64,000 nt of DNA from an uncultured Bacteroidota bacterium. Lineage in GTDB: Bacteria; Bacteroidota; Bacteroidia; B-17B0; Aurantibacillaceae. Every line of letters starts with the position of its first letter. Positions within the stretch are counted from its first letter, which is position 1. The notes under the pieces were generated by a model. That model had not been told where the DNA came from. It saw only the letters and a list, made by a program, of their open reading frames with translations, and ran no database searches. The stretch is from contig CALMVZ010000011.1 in NCBI GenBank assembly GCA_937873155.1, positions 486,256 through 550,255 of the forward strand, in the 5' to 3' direction. Made by a program: the position numbers and the translations under genes. This document shows positions 1-8,798 of this stretch, one piece after another.

Positions 1-276
1 ACTATCATCAACAACATCATCATGCACTAAAGTTGCCGTGTGTAATAATTCAATTAACGCTGCCGCACGATAAGTACTTTCATTAATGGTCCCAACTGTT
101 TGAGCACTTAAGAACACGAACATGGGACGTAACTGCTTCCCTTTTCTCTTAACAATGTAATTAGTGATCTTGTCCAGTAAAGGCACAGAACTTTTCATAG
201 AATCTTTGAACTTTGATTCAAAGATCTTCATATGCTCGGCAACGGGTGCCTTGATATTTTGTGTAGGTGTTGGCAA
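1..276 (-). CDS. Polyprenyl diphosphate synthase, 5' part (cut by window edge)
   Basis: This is the N-terminal part of an all-trans polyprenyl synthetase, which makes the isoprenoid side chain of menaquinone or similar lipids. Translating the minus strand gives about 92 residues with the family segments [10 protein letters not shown] and [10 protein letters not shown], the second being the first Asp-rich (DDxxD) Mg-diphosphate site. The gene runs off the left edge. I chose the TTG at 276 because the segment IKAPVAEHM before the internal ATG (at 231) aligns with the usual N-terminus of Bacteroidota homologues and an in-frame stop lies directly upstream. It follows rlmN on the same strand after about 40 nt and may be co-transcribed. 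The chain length of the product cannot be read from this fragment. Confidence 0.88.
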   Translation of the reverse strand, partial: MPTPTQNIKAPVAEHMKIFESKFKDSMKSSVPLLDKITNYIVKRKGKQLRPMFVFLSAQTVGTINESTYRAAALIELLHTATLVHDDVVDDS

Positions 277-316
277 TTAAACCGTAAAATTAGGACTTCT
301 TACGACTTATAAAAAT

Positions 317-1378
317 CTATTTCAATTCCTGCACCGCCAATTTGTTCTTATTGGCTAACTGTCCGCAGGCGGCATCAATATCCTTACCACGGCTGCGGCG
401 GACATTTACAATTACCTTGTTCTTTTCAAGATGTTGAACAAAAGCGGCCAGGCGCTCGGGGGTCGTTTGTTTAAATTCACCGTCATCTATAGGATTGTAT
501 TCAATAATGTTTACTTTCGATTTTATGCGCTTGCAATAGTCTGCCAATTCCTGCGCGTCTTTAATGCTATCATTGAAATCTTTAAAAACTATGTATTCAA
601 AAGTAACACGGGTTCCGGTTTTCTCAGTAAAATAATTCAATGCTTCTGCTAAATTATCCAATGAATTCGTTTCGTTGATCGGCATGATCTTATTCCGCTT
701 TTCATCATTTGCCGCGTGAAGTGATAATGCTAAATTGAATTTTACACCATCATCTCCGAGTTTCATTATCATTTTGGCAACACCAGCGGTAGAAACAGTA
801 ATGCGTTGCGGACTCATTCCCAATCCTTGCGGAGAAATGATCTTTTCAGTCGAGCGGATCATCTCAGCGTAATTCAACAACGGTTCTCCCATTCCCATGT
901 AAACGATATTTGTCAGAGGCGCATCATATTTTTCCCTGGCCTGATCGCGGATCAAAACAACCTGGTCAAAGATCTCATCTGCATTTAAATTGCGCATCCG
1001 TTTTAATTTGCCGGTAGCACAAAAAGCACAGGTTAAACTACAGCCTACTTGTGACGAGATGCACGCTGTCATTCTATCGCTTGAAGGGATCAATACGCTT
1101 TCCACAACATAATCATCATGTAATTTCATCGCGCACTTGATGGTTTTGTCCTTGCTGATCTGAAGATCGTGGATCTCAACGGCATTGATCGTAAAATTCT
1201 CATCTAACCAATCACGCATTGGTTTTGATAAATTGCTCATGTCATCAAAAGTAACAGCGCGCTTTGCCCACAACCAATCATAGATCTGTTTGGCACGGAA
1301 GGATGGCTCGCCTTTTTGTTTTACCAATTGGGCTAATTCATCCAGGCTGAGTTTGCGTATGTCTTTTCTTGCAGGCAT
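317..1378 (-). CDS. rlmN: Dual-specificity RNA methyltransferase RlmN
   Basis: This radical SAM enzyme methylates C2 of A2503 in 23S rRNA and A37 in some tRNAs. The 353-residue protein has the CxxxCxxC cluster motif at C113, C117 and C120. It also has the two mechanistic cysteines expected of the family: C106 in the stretch TACISSQVGC, and C338 near the C-terminus in DIDAACGQL. The length matches the family. The ATG at 1378 is preceded by a good -7 box (TATCTTTG on the minus strand). The polyprenyl synthetase follows downstream on the same strand. The divergent amidohydrolase starts only 44 nt away, so the two promoters must overlap. Confidence 0.97.
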   Translation of the reverse strand: MPARKDIRKLSLDELAQLVKQKGEPSFRAKQIYDWLWAKRAVTFDDMSNLSKPMRDWLDENFTINAVEIHDLQISKDKTIKCAMKLHDDYVVESVLIPSSDRMTACISSQVGCSLTCAFCATGKLKRMRNLNADEIFDQVVLIRDQAREKYDAPLTNIVYMGMGEPLLNYAEMIRSTEKIISPQGLGMSPQRITVSTAGVAKMIMKLGDDGVKFNLALSLHAANDEKRNKIMPINETNSLDNLAEALNYFTEKTGTRVTFEYIVFKDFNDSIKDAQELADYCKRIKSKVNIIEYNPIDDGEFKQTTPERLAAFVQHLEKNKVIVNVRRSRGKDIDAACGQLANKNKLAVQELK

Positions 1379-1382
1379 GGCG

Positions 1383-1390
1383 CAAAGATA
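1383..1390 (-). promoter_or_regulatory. Putative -7 box of the rlmN promoter
   Basis: The minus strand reads TATCTTTG, an exact match to the Bacteroidota -7 consensus TAnnTTTG, 4 nt upstream of the rlmN ATG. No clear TTG-like -33 box is found at the usual distance, so only the -7 element is supported. A very short leader would result. Confidence 0.45.
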
Positions 1391-1422
1391 CGATATTATC
1401 AGGCATTTATTATATTTACATC

Positions 1423-2577
1423 ATGCGGTATATTTCGGCTACATATGTTTTTGACGGGAAGCAATTCCTCGATGACCGTCCCGTTCTGGTGTTGGATGAC
1501 AATGATAATTTTGTTGAATTCAGAAGAAGTATCAAGGAAAAAGTTGAGTATTATGAAGGGATCATTTGCCCCGGCTTTGTAAATGCACATTGCCATTTGG
1601 AGTTAAGCCACATGAAAGGGGTAATTCCTCCAAAAGGGAAACTGTTAAACTTTGCAAAGGAGATCATAACAAAGCGCCGTTCATTCTCAAAAGAACAAAT
1701 TCAGACGGGAATAGAAGAAGCTGATAAATTGATGTGGGAGAACGGAATTGTGGCAGTTGGTGATATTTCGAATACACCTGATACTTTTGAGGTAAAGCAG
1801 AAAAGTAAAATCTTCTATCATACTTTTCTCGAGTTGATCGGTTTCGATCCCGAACAAGCGTTAAATGTTTTTGCTCTGGGAAAGGAGTTACAACGCGGGG
1901 CGAGCAGGGCAGATCTTAAAAATTCTTTGGTACCGCATGCGCCTTATAGTGTTTCTGAACCTCTAATGAAACTGATAAGTAAAGATGTATTAGACACAAA
2001 ATATCCTGTCAGCATTCATAACCAGGAAAGTGCGGAAGAAAATTTATTCTTCAGGAAGAAAGACGGGGACTTTGTTGAGCTGTATGAATTTTTGAGAATA
2101 CCGATCGATCATTTTAAACCAAGCGGCTATTCATCTTTACAAACTTATTTAGCTCATATGGGCGTTTGTAAGAATTTAGTGTTGGTTCATAATACGTTTT
2201 CTTCGAAAGAAGATATAGAGTTCGCAAAAAAATTGCATGATGAAGTATATTGGTGTTTATGCCCGAATGCTAATTTGTACATTGAAGATAAATTGCCTGA
2301 TCTGAATAATTTCCTTTCTGAAACCGTCAGGGTGGTGATCGGGACAGATAGCTTAGCTAGCAACCATTCTTTGTCGGTTGTAGATGAAATAAACGTTTTA
2401 CTTGGTGATTTTAACCGGGTAAAAATTGCCGATGTTCTAAAATGGGCCACTTATAATGGAGCAGAAGCATTAGGAATTGAAACTAGTTTTGGAGGATTTA
2501 TTAAAGAAAGGAATGCCGGGATAAACCACCTCAGTTATTCGGCAAACCACCTCAAATTAGAGAGGAAGATCGCCTGA
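1423..2577 (+). CDS. Amidohydrolase of the cytosine deaminase/chlorohydrolase group; candidate aminodeoxyfutalosine deaminase
   Basis: This is a metal-dependent hydrolase of the TIM-barrel amidohydrolase superfamily. The 384-residue protein shows the metal-binding HCH motif (H56-C57-H58, in FVNAHCHLE), later His segments HAPYS and IHNQE, and the metal Asp in GTDSLASN. This pattern is typical of deaminases acting on purine-like rings. The ATG at 1423 is preferred: an in-frame upstream start at 1369 would overlap rlmN and adds residues unlike the family. Related Bacteroidota proteins include aminodeoxyfutalosine deaminases of the futalosine menaquinone route, which would fit the nearby polyprenyl synthetase. 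No other futalosine gene is visible here, so the substrate is inference. Confidence 0.82.
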   Translation: MRYISATYVFDGKQFLDDRPVLVLDDNDNFVEFRRSIKEKVEYYEGIICPGFVNAHCHLELSHMKGVIPPKGKLLNFAKEIITKRRSFSKEQIQTGIEEADKLMWENGIVAVGDISNTPDTFEVKQKSKIFYHTFLELIGFDPEQALNVFALGKELQRGASRADLKNSLVPHAPYSVSEPLMKLISKDVLDTKYPVSIHNQESAEENLFFRKKDGDFVELYEFLRIPIDHFKPSGYSSLQTYLAHMGVCKNLVLVHNTFSSKEDIEFAKKLHDEVYWCLCPNANLYIEDKLPDLNNFLSETVRVVIGTDSLASNHSLSVVDEINVLLGDFNRVKIADVLKWATYNGAEALGIETSFGGFIKERNAGINHLSYSANHLKLERKIA

Positions 2578-2713
2578 TCATACCTTGTTTATGGTAGTTA
2601 AATCCACTAAAAAAACATAACTTTACCCAATGAAATAGTCATTATGGAGTTAACAGATGATCCAAAATGAATGTGGCTATTCCATGTGTCAAAAAAGAAC
2701 AATTTAAATTCAC

Positions 2714-2935
2714 ATGAAAACCCTTGATAAATTAAGTATCGGAGAGAGCGGAGTTGTTAAATCTTTAACTAAGAAAGATCTTGCACTAAAACTTATTGAA
2801 ATGGGTTGTTTCCCCGGTGAAAAGATCACGCTTACTAAAATAGCACCGCTCGGTGATCCGATAGCTATTTCAATTTCAGGATACGAATTAAGTCTCCGAA
2901 AGGATGAAGCCTCAACAGTTGTGTTAGAGGATTAA
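2714..2935 (+). CDS. feoA: Ferrous iron transport protein FeoA
   Basis: This small SH3-like cytoplasmic protein of 73 residues supports FeoB-dependent Fe2+ uptake. The sequence has the FeoA pattern: a hydrophobic start, the turn ALKLIEMGCFPGE, and the segment APLGDPIAISISGYELSLR near the end. The gene lies 1 nt before feoB and is clearly co-transcribed with it. The 136 nt between the preceding amidohydrolase and feoA contain no recognisable Fur box or strong -7 box. Confidence 0.95.
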   Translation: MKTLDKLSIGESGVVKSLTKKDLALKLIEMGCFPGEKITLTKIAPLGDPIAISISGYELSLRKDEASTVVLED

Positions 2936-2936
2936 A

Positions 2937-4952
2937 ATGGAAACTAGTTCCCAAAAAATAATTACGAAACCAATTTCTGTTGCACTGTTAGGAAATCCTA
3001 ATTCGGGCAAAACAACTTTATTCAATGCGCTTACCGGATTAAATCAAAAAACAGGAAATTATCCCGGGGTAACTGTAGACAAACATGTTGGCGTTACAAA
3101 AACAGCTGACGGAGCAAAATTGAATATCACTGATCTTCCCGGGACTTACAGTTTATATCCGAAATCGTTGGATGAAGAAGTGGCATGCAAAGTTTTATTG
3201 GGAGATGATATTGATGTGGCCGTTGTGGTAACTGATTCTTCCAATTTAAAGCGCCACTTACTTTTAGCAACGCAGGTGATCGATCTTAAAATTCCGGTGA
3301 TCGTTGTGTTGAACATGATCGATGAAGCAGACGCTTTAGGATTAAAAATAAACACTGAAGAACTTAGCCGTTTATTAGGAGTAAAAACTGTAACGGTCAA
3401 TTCAAGGACACACCAGGGCCTGGATGAATTAAAGAAAAAGATCACAGAAGCAACGTCTTCTGAAAATTCATTTTATGATGTAACTAAAACCGGTGAACTG
3501 AATAATAAAGAATTTAAAAAGATCATCGCTAAACAATTTGAAAATGATGCGTTGTACAATTCAAAACTAAATGCTTTCGAAGAGCAGGATAGTATTTACC
3601 GCTTCAATGTTATCAATTATATTTTTGCTAAAACGGTAACGCTTCCTCAACATGCCACAAGAAGTTTTTCTGATAAAGCGGATAAATTGATCACGCATCC
3701 AATAGTTGGCTACGGGATTTTACTTTTAGTGTTGTTCGTTGTATTTCAATTTATTTTTTTTATCGCTGAATACCCAATGTTGTGGATAGAAAATTCGTTC
3801 TCGTTCCTGATGGAAAAAACAGCTTCTGTAATGCCGGCAGGACAATTAACCGATCTTTTAGTGAATGGCGTTTTAGCGGGAATAAGCGGGATAGTTGTTT
3901 TTATACCACAGATCGCGTTGTTGTTTTTCTTCATTGGTTTATTGGAAGATTCAGGCTATATGGCACGGGTAAGTTTTATCATGGATAAAATTTTCAGGCG
4001 TTTCGGGTTAAACGGAAAATCCGTGATTCCGATTGTAAGTGGTGTTGCCTGTGCAGTTCCTTCTATTTTAGGAACACGTACGATCAGCAATTACAAAGAA
4101 AGATTGATCACGATCTTAACGATCCCATTAATGAGTTGCTCAGCACGATTACCTGTTTACACTTTATTGATCTCACTAATGGTTCCCGATGACGCCGTGT
4201 TGGGAATATTTAATTTAAAAGGACTTGTTTTACTAGGAATGTACCTGTTAGGATTTGCAGCAACACTTATAACCGCTTTTATATTAAAGCTAGTTGTAAA
4301 AACAAAGGAGAAAAGTTATTTCATTATGGAATTACCGGTTTACCGGATGCCCCAATGGCAAAGCATCGGCGTGATTGTGGTCGGAAAAGTAAAAGTGTTT
4401 TTATGGGAAGCCGGAAAAATAATTTTGGCTGTTTCTATCGTATTGTGGTTCTTAAGTTCACACGGTCCCGGAGATACATTTGAAAAGATAGAATTAAAAT
4501 ACGCAAGCAGTAGTTCTGATCCGCAAATTGAAAAACAAATGCAGGCGGACAAACTGGAAGCTTCTTATGCAGGATGGTTAGGAAAAAAAATCGAGCCGGC
4601 AATTGCACCTTTAGGTTTCGATTGGAAGATCGGCATTGCATTAATAACCTCATTCGCAGCACGAGAAGTTTTTGTTGGCACGATGGCCACAATTTACAGT
4701 GCGAATGATTCTGAGAACGTCACTTCCGTCAGGGAGAAACTGATACTTGAGAAAGCTAAAGATGGAAAGCCAAAATATAATGTTGCAGTATGTATGTCTT
4801 TATTAGTGTTCTATGCATTCGCGATGCAATGTATGAGCACCATGGCAGTTGTATTAAGGGAAACCAAAAGCTGGAAATGGATGTTTGCCCAATTATTCTA
4901 TATGACAGGGCTGGCCTATGTGTCTTCTTACATTGTCTACAATTTATTCTAG
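2937..4952 (+). CDS. feoB: Ferrous iron transporter FeoB
   Basis: This inner-membrane Fe2+ permease has an N-terminal G domain. The 671-residue protein shows G1 GNPNSGKT (residues 19-26), G3 DLPG near residue 65 and G4 NMID near 125. A helical spacer follows, then about eight or more membrane segments from residue 250 onward with the Gate motifs (for example SCSARLPVY and FAAREVFVGT). It is somewhat shorter than the E. coli protein but complete. Its TAG stop overlaps the TAG stop of the convergent lipoprotein gene within the palindrome CTAG at 4949-4952. A long hydrophilic loop (about residues 510-545) splits the membrane part, as in other members. Confidence 0.97.
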   Translation: METSSQKIITKPISVALLGNPNSGKTTLFNALTGLNQKTGNYPGVTVDKHVGVTKTADGAKLNITDLPGTYSLYPKSLDEEVACKVLLGDDIDVAVVVTDSSNLKRHLLLATQVIDLKIPVIVVLNMIDEADALGLKINTEELSRLLGVKTVTVNSRTHQGLDELKKKITEATSSENSFYDVTKTGELNNKEFKKIIAKQFENDALYNSKLNAFEEQDSIYRFNVINYIFAKTVTLPQHATRSFSDKADKLITHPIVGYGILLLVLFVVFQFIFFIAEYPMLWIENSFSFLMEKTASVMPAGQLTDLLVNGVLAGISGIVVFIPQIALLFFFIGLLEDSGYMARVSFIMDKIFRRFGLNGKSVIPIVSGVACAVPSILGTRTISNYKERLITILTIPLMSCSARLPVYTLLISLMVPDDAVLGIFNLKGLVLLGMYLLGFAATLITAFILKLVVKTKEKSYFIMELPVYRMPQWQSIGVIVVGKVKVFLWEAGKIILAVSIVLWFLSSHGPGDTFEKIELKYASSSSDPQIEKQMQADKLEASYAGWLGKKIEPAIAPLGFDWKIGIALITSFAAREVFVGTMATIYSANDSENVTSVREKLILEKAKDGKPKYNVAVCMSLLVFYAFAMQCMSTMAVVLRETKSWKWMFAQLFYMTGLAYVSSYIVYNLF

Positions 4953-5605
4953 TAGACCGTATCCTTAAAATTAATATTCTTGCCCCAGGTTCCCCGGAGT
5001 CGTTTCCATTTGCCTTCTCTTTCAGGAAGAGGGATAAACCCGGAATCTAATTTTAAATGTTTGTATTCAATTATTGGAGATTCGTGAGAATAAATGCGTG
5101 TAGTGTCGGTTAATGCCGGAAGCATTTCCACACCCTTTGTCCTTTTTTTTACGAACCTGTATAACAATTTTGTTTGGAAAGGATCACTGGCGACAGCAAT
5201 GGTTTTGAATCGTAGTTTTTTGGCAAGAAGATAACCGTACCAAACATTTTCAGTACTGTGTAAAGCTTTTCCTTCAACAAAAACATGGTCTGGAGGAACA
5301 CCCATTGCTACAGCATATTGTTTCATGATCTCGGCTTCAACATAAGGCGTATAAACAGCCGCACCGCTCATAATGATATTCTTAACATAACCCTTTTTAT
5401 ATAAATGCACTGCCCATATCATTCTCATCATGGTTGGTCCGCCCCAGGGCTCTACATTAAAAGGGAACCCCGGAACTATGATCGCATCATACTGAGCGTG
5501 TTTTTTTAAAGCTCTCCTGTTGAGTTTCTTAGCACTTGGGGTGAACAAAGCGCAATTTGACAAAAACAAAGTTACAACAAGAAAAAATATGAATTTTTTG
5601 TGCAT
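4949..5605 (-). CDS. YdcF/SanA-like (DUF218) lipoprotein
   Basis: The protein has 218 residues. An N-terminal hydrophobic stretch ends in a lipobox-like LSNC (Cys18), so it is probably a lipoprotein facing the periplasm. The core has the DUF218 pattern: DAIIVPGFPF, IIMSGAAVYTPYVEAEIMK, the acid in LHSTENVWYG, and AVASDPFQTKLLYRFVK. The biochemical role of DUF218 proteins is not settled; SanA relatives affect envelope permeability. It is transcribed against feoB with overlapping stops. The assignment to the fold family is solid; the function is unknown. Confidence 0.85.
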   Translation of the reverse strand: MHKKFIFFLVVTLFLSNCALFTPSAKKLNRRALKKHAQYDAIIVPGFPFNVEPWGGPTMMRMIWAVHLYKKGYVKNIIMSGAAVYTPYVEAEIMKQYAVAMGVPPDHVFVEGKALHSTENVWYGYLLAKKLRFKTIAVASDPFQTKLLYRFVKKRTKGVEMLPALTDTTRIYSHESPIIEYKHLKLDSGFIPLPEREGKWKRLRGTWGKNINFKDTVY

Positions 5606-5682
5606 AAACGATTTAGGATAAAGATAGGGAGTTTATAATAAAATATTGTATTTTAGTCACAATAATACAACCTACATAACGC

Positions 5683-6735
5683 ATGAAAAAACTATTTATA
5701 GTACTTCTGTGTGCATTTAGCTATAACCTGTTCCCGCAGGATACAGTTAAAGTAGCATCACAACTCACGCCCGACCAGCAGGCCGAAGCCGATTACAATT
5801 TCGGGCTCGAAAAATTAAAGGCCAACGATTACACCTCGGCGATCGATTTTTTCACTAAAAGTATTACTAACAAACCAACATTCGACAAAGCTTTATATAA
5901 CCGGGCGGTTGCTTTAACGCAAGCTAAACGTTATGTAGAAGCTGCATCGGACATAAACGCTGTAATAAAATTAACACCGAACAATGCAGATGCATATTTT
6001 ACCAAAAGCCTTATCTACTTCAATGAAGGAAAGAAAGATTCGCAGCTGGTGGCGCTGGATAAATGTATAGGTATAAATGCAAATCATGGCGAGGCCAGTT
6101 ATTATAAAGGATTATTACTTTATGAGAACGGAGATTATAAATCAGCGATCGATAGCTATGGAAGAGCAATATTAGCAAAAGCGGATTACGCTTATGCATA
6201 TAACGACCGCGCCAGTGCAAAACGCGCACTCAATGATCTTGCAGGTGCAATTGCTGATTATGAAAAAGCGATTAGCCTTGATCCAAACCAGGCTTTTATT
6301 TATAACAATTTAGGTTCAGTATACCACGAAAATAAAAATTTACCTAAAGCAATTGAAGCTTACGACAAAGCATTACAAGTGAATCCAAAATATCTGATCG
6401 CGCAAAATAACCGCGGTGCAACAAGACTAGAAAGTGGTAATACAAAAAGCGCGCAAGCAGATTTTGAAGATGTCCTTAAAAAAGACCCGGGCAATTCTTC
6501 AGCATATAACGGACTTTCTTCGGTGTTTATTAAAACCAAAGAATATGCAAAAGCGAGAGATATGGCGAATAAGGCGATCCAGTTAAATGCTAAGAACGGC
6601 CCTGCGTATTACAACAGAGGAATAGCAAGGCAAATGTTGCGTGAAGAAGAAGGTTGCTGCCAGGATTGGAAAAAAGCACTTGAATTAGGAGTGACCGCAG
6701 CGAAATCATTTATTAACACAGACTGTAGCGAATAG
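5683..6735 (+). CDS. Exported TPR-repeat protein
   Basis: The protein has 350 residues with a Sec signal peptide (MKKLFIVLLCAFSYNLFPQ). About eight to nine consecutive tetratricopeptide repeats follow, recognisable by repeated patterns such as A-YNRA-A and DYEKAI-LDPN. It ends in a WKKALELG segment containing adjacent cysteines. It is probably periplasmic or attached to the outer membrane and acts as a protein-protein scaffold. It lies 4 nt before the PorE-like gene in the same direction, so the two are very likely one operon and may act together in the envelope. I cannot assign a specific partner. Confidence 0.85.
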   Translation: MKKLFIVLLCAFSYNLFPQDTVKVASQLTPDQQAEADYNFGLEKLKANDYTSAIDFFTKSITNKPTFDKALYNRAVALTQAKRYVEAASDINAVIKLTPNNADAYFTKSLIYFNEGKKDSQLVALDKCIGINANHGEASYYKGLLLYENGDYKSAIDSYGRAILAKADYAYAYNDRASAKRALNDLAGAIADYEKAISLDPNQAFIYNNLGSVYHENKNLPKAIEAYDKALQVNPKYLIAQNNRGATRLESGNTKSAQADFEDVLKKDPGNSSAYNGLSSVFIKTKEYAKARDMANKAIQLNAKNGPAYYNRGIARQMLREEEGCCQDWKKALELGVTAAKSFINTDCSE

Positions 6736-6739
6736 ATAT

Positions 6740-8797
6740 ATGAAAAAATTAGTTTACATACTAGCGGTCCTTTCTTTACCGGCATTCAATTTCGCTCAAG
6801 GGAATGTTGAATTTGAAAAAAAGAATTTTCCTGATAAGAAGGATGAATTAAAAGAAGTGATCAAGGAGATCCGCGAAGGCGATGCGATCTGGGATCTTCA
6901 GCAATCTAATATTTATCCTGTAGCTATTCCGCATTATTTGAAAGCACAGCATTTCAATCCTAACAACGCTTTGATCAATTATCGTTTAGGTGTTGCGTAT
7001 TTGCAAACTCATGAAAAAGGAAAAGCTTTTGATTACATTACCAAGGCTTATAATTTAAATCCGGCTGTTGACGAGAGGATCAGGTATTATACCGGATGGG
7101 TATACCATTTAAGATCAGAATGGGAGAAGGCTATAACAGAATACCAGGGTTATATTGTAAGCCTTGGCAGTAAACACAAAGATGAACTTGCAAAGGCGCA
7201 AAAACGTATCGAAGAATGTAAGACAGGTATGGAACTGGCAAAAAATCCTATCCGTGTATTTATTGATAACGTTGGACCGGAGATCAACTCTTCATACAGT
7301 GATTATTCTCCTGTTATTACTGCTGATCAAAGTATAATGATGTTCACGTCACGTCGCCCCGGCGGAGTTAGTGCGGGACTAAGCGAAGAAGATAATTTAC
7401 CATATGAAGATATTTGGATGTCAACCAAAAATGGTAAGAAATGGACGAATGCGAGAAATATCGGAACACCTGTAAACCTGGAATTACACAACGCTGCGAT
7501 CTGTTTATCTCCTGATGGACAAAAATTAATTACATATGATGGCGCTAAGCAAGGTGGAGATCTTTTCATCTCTGAATTAATGGGTGCGATGTGGACTAAA
7601 CCCGAAGCTTTAGGAAAAAAGATCAACACGGATGGACATGAAGCATCTGCTTCTTTCTCTTATGATGCAAAAATACTTTACTTTGTTAGTAGCGATAGGA
7701 AAGACGGATTAGGCGGGCATGATATCTATTATTCACCAATTAACGAAAAAGGAAAATTTGAACACGCAGTAAATATTGGTCCGCCGATCAATACGCCTTA
7801 CGATGAAGATGGTGTATTCATGATGCCTGATGGAAAGACCATGTATTACTCTTCGAAAGGAGCGGGTTCAATAGGAGGCTATGATATTTTTAAAACGACT
7901 TTTGAGAATGGAAAATGGACGCAGCCAATAAACGTCGGCATTCCTATCAATACACCTGATGATGATGTGTTCTTTGTTTTAGCAGCTAACGGCCGTCATG
8001 CATTTTATGCGAGTGCAAGTATGAAAGGTTATGGCGGACAAGATATTTACCGCTTAACCATTTTAGGCCCGGAAAAAGAACCGTTGACAAATACAGAAGA
8101 TCAATTATTAGCAATGGCGGCAAATCCTATTTCGAATTTAAAAACTGAGGCGGCTGTGGAAAGCAAAGGCCCGAAAATGGCTTTATTAAAAGGTGTGATC
8201 ACCGATGCAAAAACAAACGCGGTATTAGAAGCATCTATCGATCTGATCGATAATGATAAGAACTTATTATTGGCAACATTTAAATCTAACAGTACAACAG
8301 GTCGTTACCTCGTTACATTACCTGCAGGAAAAAACTATGGTATCGCTGTAAGAAAAGACGGCTACTTATTCCACTCTGAGAATTTCATTATCGATATCAA
8401 TGCAGACTATATCGAGTACAATAAAGATGTAGCTTTAAAGAAAGTAGAAGTAGGAAGTGTGATCGTGTTACGTAACATCTTCTTCGATTTTGATAAAGCA
8501 ACGATCCGTCCCGAATCGGCTAACGAATTAGACCGTTTAATCAAATTGTTAACGGAGAATCCTACAATTAAAATTGAGTTAGGTTCGCATACAGACAGCA
8601 AAGGCTCTGATGATTATAATATGAAATTGTCTGATAACCGTTCTAAGTCTGTAGTGGATTACCTGATCCAAAAAGGAATTCCGTCTGACCGTTTAACAGC
8701 AAAAGGTTATGGAGAAACAAAACCGATAGATACGAATGATACAGACGAAGGTCGTCAGAATAACCGCCGTACAGAATTCAAGATCACAAGTAAATAG
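6740..8797 (+). CDS. PorE-like outer-membrane-associated protein (TPR, PD40 propeller, CRD and OmpA domains)
   Basis: This 685-residue exported protein has four modules: a signal peptide, a TPR region (about 45-170), a WD40-like PD40 beta-propeller (about 180-440, repeated patterns such as GGYDIFKT), a carboxypeptidase-regulatory-like fold (about 488-565), and an OmpA peptidoglycan-binding domain (about 572-685, FFDFDKATIRPES and HTDSKGSDDYN). This exact order is that described for PorE of the Porphyromonas gingivalis type IX secretion system. The family has many paralogues in Bacteroidota, so PorE identity is an inference. The short gap from the upstream TPR gene indicates an operon. A terminator hairpin follows at 8818-8860. 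Confidence 0.85.
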   Translation: MKKLVYILAVLSLPAFNFAQGNVEFEKKNFPDKKDELKEVIKEIREGDAIWDLQQSNIYPVAIPHYLKAQHFNPNNALINYRLGVAYLQTHEKGKAFDYITKAYNLNPAVDERIRYYTGWVYHLRSEWEKAITEYQGYIVSLGSKHKDELAKAQKRIEECKTGMELAKNPIRVFIDNVGPEINSSYSDYSPVITADQSIMMFTSRRPGGVSAGLSEEDNLPYEDIWMSTKNGKKWTNARNIGTPVNLELHNAAICLSPDGQKLITYDGAKQGGDLFISELMGAMWTKPEALGKKINTDGHEASASFSYDAKILYFVSSDRKDGLGGHDIYYSPINEKGKFEHAVNIGPPINTPYDEDGVFMMPDGKTMYYSSKGAGSIGGYDIFKTTFENGKWTQPINVGIPINTPDDDVFFVLAANGRHAFYASASMKGYGGQDIYRLTILGPEKEPLTNTEDQLLAMAANPISNLKTEAAVESKGPKMALLKGVITDAKTNAVLEASIDLIDNDKNLLLATFKSNSTTGRYLVTLPAGKNYGIAVRKDGYLFHSENFIIDINADYIEYNKDVALKKVEVGSVIVLRNIFFDFDKATIRPESANELDRLIKLLTENPTIKIELGSHTDSKGSDDYNMKLSDNRSKSVVDYLIQKGIPSDRLTAKGYGETKPIDTNDTDEGRQNNRRTEFKITSK

Positions 8798-8798
8798 A

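Noticed and set aside
2578..2713. Possible iron-responsive (Fur) operator before feoA
   Set aside because: I could not find a convincing Fur-box-like dyad or a properly spaced promoter in the 136 nt.
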